This document shows positions 60,291-64,000 of a DNA stretch of 64,000 nt, piece by piece (positions within the stretch are counted from its first letter, which is position 1; each line of letters opens with the position of its first letter). The notes under the pieces were generated by a model. That model had not been told where the DNA came from. It saw only the letters and a list, made by a program, of their open reading frames with translations, and searched no databases. The position numbers and the translations under genes are program-made. The stretch is from Pseudomonas sp. JQ170C (lineage in GTDB: Bacteria > Pseudomonadota > Gammaproteobacteria > Pseudomonadales > Pseudomonadaceae). The DNA is taken from positions 1,816,001 through 1,880,000 of the forward strand of contig NZ_CP141608.1 in assembly GCF_035581345.1 (NCBI RefSeq), read 5' to 3'.

Positions 60291-61339
60291 TGGCAGCTCA
60301 GTACGGGCTCCGGACGCGTGATGCGTCTGGGGTCGTCACCCTTGATACGACGATTACACCGATCCGCTCGTTGAAGATGCTGCAGGTAACTGGAAACGAT
60401 GCCTTCGATCAGTACATTTCGATACCCGAGATCCAGGCGCAGTCGTTCGTGGTCGTTGACACCCTGGAGGACCGCGGGGAGAACACGTTTTCCCCGCAAG
60501 CCTGGTATTCGCCCGGTCAGTTGCAGCTCCGGCAGCCGCAGAACCTCACTTGGCAGGTGATGATTCTGTCGCAGGGTGGCGAGCCGTTCTCTGCACCTGG
60601 CTCATACGGCATTCGGACCTTCAACAACAACGTCCGGACCCAGATCGACTCGATCAATCAGGTCTTGTCTATTCGGTACTCAGGCAAGTTTTCGCTGATA
60701 TTTGGCGGCGGGAATCCGAACATTGAAGGTGATAACTACTACACATTCCCGGCGCCAATTACTACCTATGAAAGGCCGCTGATATTCATCAATGCTGACG
60801 ACTATATGATGGTCGGCAAATTCCGCGTGGCCGGCAGTCCTGGCAACTGGACCGGTTTCAGGCTAGCTCAATATGGAAACGCTGCTCACGGTCCATCATG
60901 GTCTCAGCCGCAGCGTATTCGTTGGTTTTGTGCGAGCTATATGCCTCCAATTACCCCGCCCGGGGCATATGGCGCTTCGGTACGAGATGCGATTGGCAAT
61001 CGGACTTTTGTCACCACGGCCAACCTAGCGCTGTTGAACAGCCAGCCGTCAACCAACGCCTTTGCCAATACCGGCAACCCCATTACGGGCACTGGCTATT
61101 ACGCGCCCAGCCAGCAGATGCCGTGGACCGGAAGCTACGAAGACTATGTGCTGGCCAATGCACTGTTTTCGTGCACAAACATTATTCAGACTACCCAACC
61201 CATCCGTGCGAACTTCGGCGGCTTTCTTCCAGGAAATCGGTCCATCCTGCAGATGTACTGCGATAACGGCTCGGGTATTAATCCGCTGACTGCCAATGGC
61301 AGAACGTTGTTTGCATCCAGGCCAATGAAACCCCTTTAA
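60290..61339 (+). CDS. Tail tip-associated protein, unknown function
   Basis: 349 residues from MAAQYGLRTRDASGVVTLDTTITPIRSLKMLQVTGNDAFDQ, TGATG overlap with the J-like gene. Strand-rich, with SPQAWYSPGQLQLRQPQNLTWQVMILSQGGEPFSAPGSYGIRTFNNN. Resembles the phage proteins that follow J in Pseudomonas siphophages. No function assigned. Confidence 0.65.
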   Translation: MAAQYGLRTRDASGVVTLDTTITPIRSLKMLQVTGNDAFDQYISIPEIQAQSFVVVDTLEDRGENTFSPQAWYSPGQLQLRQPQNLTWQVMILSQGGEPFSAPGSYGIRTFNNNVRTQIDSINQVLSIRYSGKFSLIFGGGNPNIEGDNYYTFPAPITTYERPLIFINADDYMMVGKFRVAGSPGNWTGFRLAQYGNAAHGPSWSQPQRIRWFCASYMPPITPPGAYGASVRDAIGNRTFVTTANLALLNSQPSTNAFANTGNPITGTGYYAPSQQMPWTGSYEDYVLANALFSCTNIIQTTQPIRANFGGFLPGNRSILQMYCDNGSGINPLTANGRTLFASRPMKPL

Positions 61340-61348
61340 GGATTCGTT

Positions 61349-62191
61349 ATGTCAAAACAAGTAATCAACCTGGGCGCGGCGCCGTCTGGCGCCGGCGGTG
61401 ATGATCGCCGCAGCGCCTGGCTGAAAGCCAAATCAAACTTCACCGAGCTTTACAACTGGCTGGCGAATACGTCAAACACGGATGATCAAACAACCGCACT
61501 TCCAACGACCTTGCCTTTGGCGCGCGGCGGTACCGGGGGTACTTCTGAAGCGACAGCCAGGAACGGATTGGGGCTAGGTGAAGCCAGCACTCCGACATTT
61601 AGAGGGTTAGAGCTAGTAAACACTCTTCCCTTCATCGATTTTCACCATGCTAACTCGGCGTCAGACTATACAACCCGCCTTGCCACGTTCAGCAGCAACC
61701 TTCTCACTTGCTCTAGTCGATTCTCGCCTACTGGTGTTTCTTGCAAGTCTGGTGAGAGTGCCGCCGCCTCAGCAAACTGCTTCAACATCAGCTTTGGGTC
61801 GGGCACGTGCGATCTGTGGGTGGACATAACCCGCCTGGGCTCGCTTCAAGTCACGGCGTCGGATTACCGCATCAAGAAGAACATTGAAACGGTTGAAAAT
61901 GTCTCCTTCTTGGATCGAGTTGAGGGATATCGGATTGTCCACTACGAGATAGGCAACTTTGATGTGTGGCAAGGCGACGGTACTGTTTTTCAGGGGGTTA
62001 TTGCCCATGAGGCCCAAGCGGTAAACCCGCTCGCCGTCTCAGGTGAGAAAGATGCTGTCGATGAGAACGGCCGCCCGTGGATTCAACAGCTCAACCACAT
62101 GGCCTTCATTACCGACCTGATTGGCGCGGTGAAGGAGCTACGAGCGGAAGTCGCCACCCTCAAAACTGAGCTTGAAACGCTGAAGGGCTGA
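61349..62191 (+). CDS. Tail fibre with S74 intramolecular chaperone
   Basis: 280 residues. N-terminal short fibre part (MSKQVINLGAAPSGAGGDDRRSAWLKAKSNFTELYNW and LPLARGGTGGTSEATARNGLGL). The C-terminal S74 chaperone of about 110 residues starts at SDYRIKKNIETVENV and runs through HYEIGNFDVWQGDGTVFQGVIAHEAQAV; it self-cleaves after trimer folding. Confidence 0.85.
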   Translation: MSKQVINLGAAPSGAGGDDRRSAWLKAKSNFTELYNWLANTSNTDDQTTALPTTLPLARGGTGGTSEATARNGLGLGEASTPTFRGLELVNTLPFIDFHHANSASDYTTRLATFSSNLLTCSSRFSPTGVSCKSGESAAASANCFNISFGSGTCDLWVDITRLGSLQVTASDYRIKKNIETVENVSFLDRVEGYRIVHYEIGNFDVWQGDGTVFQGVIAHEAQAVNPLAVSGEKDAVDENGRPWIQQLNHMAFITDLIGAVKELRAEVATLKTELETLKG

Positions 62192-62205
62192 CCCGCCCGA
62201 ACCGA

Positions 62206-62233
62206 ACAGCCCGCTTACTGCGGGTATTTTTTT
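62206..62233 (+). terminator. Intrinsic terminator after the tail fibre gene
   Basis: CCCGC/GCGGG around TTACT, followed by a T-rich tract. Confidence 0.8.
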
Positions 62234-62247
62234 GCCCGGAGAAACCC

Positions 62248-62448
62248 ATGCCCTACATTGTCATCAACCGCAGCAATGCCTTCGACTCCATCAAGGACAT
62301 CGAGCACGCGACAGAGGAAGCCGCTGATGCGGCAGCTCGCGCACTGCTCGAAGCACAGCCCACGGCAAGCCTGCTCACTGCCAAAATGATCAAGCGCTAC
62401 AGCGCCGAGGTCACGGTCACGGCTGAGCCCATCGAAGGGGAAGCCTGA
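62248..62448 (+). CDS. Small phage protein
   Basis: 66 residues (MPYIVINRSNAFDSIKDIEHATEEAADAAARALLEAQ and on), helical with a strand-rich C-terminus. Overlaps the endolysin start by one base (TGATG). Unknown function. Confidence 0.6.
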   Translation: MPYIVINRSNAFDSIKDIEHATEEAADAAARALLEAQPTASLLTAKMIKRYSAEVTVTAEPIEGEA

Positions 62449-63071
62449 TGCTGCCGATCACTCAGCAGAAGTTGCTGCAGATCCTTCCCAATGCCCGCCC
62501 AGTCGCGGGCATTTTTCTGCCTGCAATAAACCGGGCCATGGCGCGCTACAAGATCGACAGCCGGGTGCGTCAGGCGGCGTTCCTGGCCCAGGTCGGCCAT
62601 GAATCTGGCCACCTTCGCAACCTGGTGGAGAACCTGAACTACAGCGCCGATGCACTGATGCGGGTGTGGCCGACCCGCTTCAATGCCGACTTGGCCAAGG
62701 AGTACGCCCGCCAGCCGGAGCGCATTGCCAATGTCGTGTACAACGCCCGCATGGGCAACATCCACCCGGGCGATGGCTGGCGCTTCCGTGGACGCGGCCT
62801 GCTGCAGGTCACCGGCCGGGCCAACTATGCCGCCGCCGGCGCGGGTTTGGGCCTGGCGCTGGAAGACCAGCCGGAACTGCTCGAGCAGCCGGAGCATGCC
62901 GCCATGTCAGCAGCCTGGTGGTGGGCGAAGCACGGGCTGAACGAACTGGCCGATGCCGGCCGCTTCCAAGACATCGGCAGCATCATCAATACCGGCAAGC
63001 CTGGCCGGGTGCCGCATGGTGCCGTAGAGCGCAAGGCGCTGTATGACCGAGCTCTGCAGGTGCTGGTGTGA
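62448..63071 (+). CDS. Endolysin, glycoside hydrolase family 19 (chitinase-like)
   Basis: 207 residues. GH19 core: RQAAFLAQVGHESGHLRNLVENLNY with the catalytic Glu, then GDGWRFRGRGLLQVTGRANY and AAWWWAKHGLNELAD. No signal peptide, so release depends on the holin. Cleaves peptidoglycan sugar bonds at lysis. Confidence 0.93.
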   Translation: MLPITQQKLLQILPNARPVAGIFLPAINRAMARYKIDSRVRQAAFLAQVGHESGHLRNLVENLNYSADALMRVWPTRFNADLAKEYARQPERIANVVYNARMGNIHPGDGWRFRGRGLLQVTGRANYAAAGAGLGLALEDQPELLEQPEHAAMSAAWWWAKHGLNELADAGRFQDIGSIINTGKPGRVPHGAVERKALYDRALQVLV

Positions 63072-63583
63072 ACTGGCTGAAGCTTGTGCCCGCCTGGGTG
63101 TGGTGGCTGCTGGCGCTGATGATAGTCGGTGGGGTCCAGCAATTACGCGTAGGAGCGGGACAAACCGAACTCGCTACGGCCCGTCAAGAACTGGCCGACT
63201 TCCGCTTGGAGGTCTCCGAGCGCGATCGGCGTGCCGCAGCCAAGGCCAGAGCCGAAGAACAGCGCCGCCAATCCGTGGCGGACGAGGAGGGCGAGAGTGC
63301 ACGACAGAAATTGGAGTTGGCTGAAGGCCGCGCCGCTGCTGCTGAGTCTGCTGCTGGCGGGCTGCGCGGGGAAATCGACCGATTGCGTAGTGGCCGATCA
63401 GCCACCTGTGCTGCCATCGCTACCCAGCAGCGCCAGGCAGGAACCTCTGCCGTCGTGGTGCTCGGGGGATTGCTTGAAGAGTCTGACCGAATGGCGGGCA
63501 GCTGCGCAGCAGCGCTTGAGCGAAGCCGAATAGCTGGGCTGGCCTGCGAGAAGGTTCACGATTCGATGCGCGATAGCCACTGA
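63068..63583 (+). CDS. Inner-membrane spanin (Rz-like)
   Basis: 171 residues from GTG overlapping the endolysin stop. N-terminal membrane anchor (LVPAWVWWLLALMIVGGV) and a long periplasmic coiled coil (ELATARQELADFRLEVSERDRRAAAKARAEEQRR and on). Matches DUF2514-type Rz proteins. Confidence 0.87.
   Translation: MNWLKLVPAWVWWLLALMIVGGVQQLRVGAGQTELATARQELADFRLEVSERDRRAAAKARAEEQRRQSVADEEGESARQKLELAEGRAAAAESAAGGLRGEIDRLRSGRSATCAAIATQQRQAGTSAVVVLGGLLEESDRMAGSCAAALERSRIAGLACEKVHDSMRDSH
63297..63533 (+). CDS. Outer-membrane spanin lipoprotein (Rz1-like), nested
   Basis: 78 residues from GTG in another frame within Rz, with GAGGAGG about seven bases upstream. VHDRNWSWLKAAPLLLSLLLAGC has a lipobox; the mature part is Pro/Ser-rich (PPVLPSLPSSARQEPLPS), typical of Rz1. 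Bridges to Rz to disrupt the outer membrane. Confidence 0.82.
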   Translation: MHDRNWSWLKAAPLLLSLLLAGCAGKSTDCVVADQPPVLPSLPSSARQEPLPSWCSGDCLKSLTEWRAAAQQRLSEAE

Positions 63584-63620
63584 TCGACAATTGCAATCGC
63601 GGACTTCAATCCATAGGATA

Positions 63621-63636
63621 CTGTGGTTTTATACAG
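63621..63636 (+). promoter_or_regulatory. LexA box
   Basis: CTGTGGTTTTATACAG fits CTGT-N8-ACAG, and the longer arms GATACTGT/ACAGTATC (63617-63640) are perfect inverted repeats. Lies 13 bases before the next ATG. Confidence 0.8.
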
Positions 63637-63649
63637 TATCGGTGTGGTC

Positions 63650-63943
63650 ATGCATTTCAAGATCCTGCGGAGGCGAGTCCGCGGCGTTGCAATTCCGGTG
63701 GAAAAACTGAGCAGGATGCAGCCGCTGCTGGTCGACATACACATCAGTGAATCCCCAAGCGACACACTTGGCCGGTCAACCACTTCGGCCTGGGTGTTCA
63801 ACGCGAGCCCTGGCACAGACACTATTCCGCGCCTTCTCGACGCCCGGGTCACCGGTATGGCTCAGGGCGGGATGAACATCACCGGCGTGGAAGAGGTCGA
63901 CGGCGTGCTGTACGCGCAGTCGTGGTGGTGCAGGGCAGAATGA
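63650..63943 (+). CDS. SOS-controlled small prophage protein
   Basis: 97 residues from MHFKILRRRVRGVAIPVEKLSRMQPLL, the ATG after the LexA box; the frame is open nine codons upstream across the box. Strand-rich with TSAWVFNASPGTDTIPRLLDARVTGM. No family recognised. Followed with an ATGA overlap by another frame. Confidence 0.6.
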   Translation: MHFKILRRRVRGVAIPVEKLSRMQPLLVDIHISESPSDTLGRSTTSAWVFNASPGTDTIPRLLDARVTGMAQGGMNITGVEEVDGVLYAQSWWCRAE

Positions 63944-64000
63944 TGGATAGCCTACCAACGGCCTGGCTGACAGAACTCAATGATCGCTTTTCCATGGTTA
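63940..64000 (+). CDS. Second gene of the SOS cassette, truncated by window edge
   Basis: Starts MMDSLPTAWLTELNDRFSMV at an ATGA overlap and runs off the window. Too short to identify; it would be co-expressed with the preceding SOS gene. Confidence 0.5.
   Translation, partial: MMDSLPTAWLTELNDRFSMV

Overview
The window is a piece of a high-GC gammaproteobacterial chromosome, most likely Pseudomonas and probably of the P. putida/fluorescens type. The species is an inference from gene content (DUF4892 and DUF4389 proteins, a citrulline/ornithine cluster, a six-gene glycerol-type ABC operon beside a sigma-54 activator, two REP-like palindromes); no search was run. Bases 1 to about 24500 are host sequence. 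About 24500 to the right edge is a lambda-like temperate siphovirus prophage inserted at the 3' end of a tRNA-Leu gene; its right end lies outside the window.

Host part. On the minus strand at the left edge are a TonB-dependent receptor, a periplasmic binding-like protein and the first codons of a membrane sensor kinase, all coupled by overlapping stop/start codons. gpsA, a DUF4389 membrane protein, sixA, two alpha/beta hydrolases, a DUF4892 protein (behind a short coupled upstream peptide) and an AI-2E-type permease follow on the plus strand. A minus-strand cluster combines CtlX (citrulline hydrolase), ornithine cyclodeaminase, a four-part basic-amino-acid ABC importer and an Lrp regulator, which together would import citrulline or arginine and convert it through ornithine to proline. 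An AcoR-like sigma-54 activator then diverges from glpSTPQUV-type transporter genes. The shared 251-base intergenic region holds seven TGTTCA half sites and a good -24/-12 promoter. folD and a tRNA-Arg/His/Leu cluster complete the host part.

Prophage, left arm and switch. The integrase reads back into the tRNA-Leu attachment site. Leftward early genes, many shorter than 100 codons and joined by ATGA overlaps, run from an excisionase-like protein to a LuxR-type regulator and include a YejK nucleoid protein. Two plus-strand genes interrupt this operon: an AT-rich orphan and a small anchored protein. The switch has an S24-peptidase CI repressor and a Cro-like protein, with two three-site operator arrays (ATAAC-N4-GTTAT) over PL and PR/PRM. 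A LexA box precedes an 82-residue gene between the arrays, a candidate SOS-induced antirepressor. Rightward come an O-like replication protein with five embedded iterons, a DnaB helicase, a VRR-NUC nuclease and a second tyrosine recombinase.

Prophage, late arm. In order: holin, HNH endonuclease, P27/HK97-type terminase, portal, protease, capsid, connector and tail genes. The tail chaperone gene has a GGGAAAC -1 frameshift site like lambda G/GT. An AT-rich lipoprotein cargo gene sits before the tape measure gene. Then come the distal tail genes, a 1714-residue J-like protein with an internal duplication, an S74-chaperone tail fibre, GH19 endolysin, nested Rz/Rz1 spanins, and a second LexA-box cassette that runs off the right edge.
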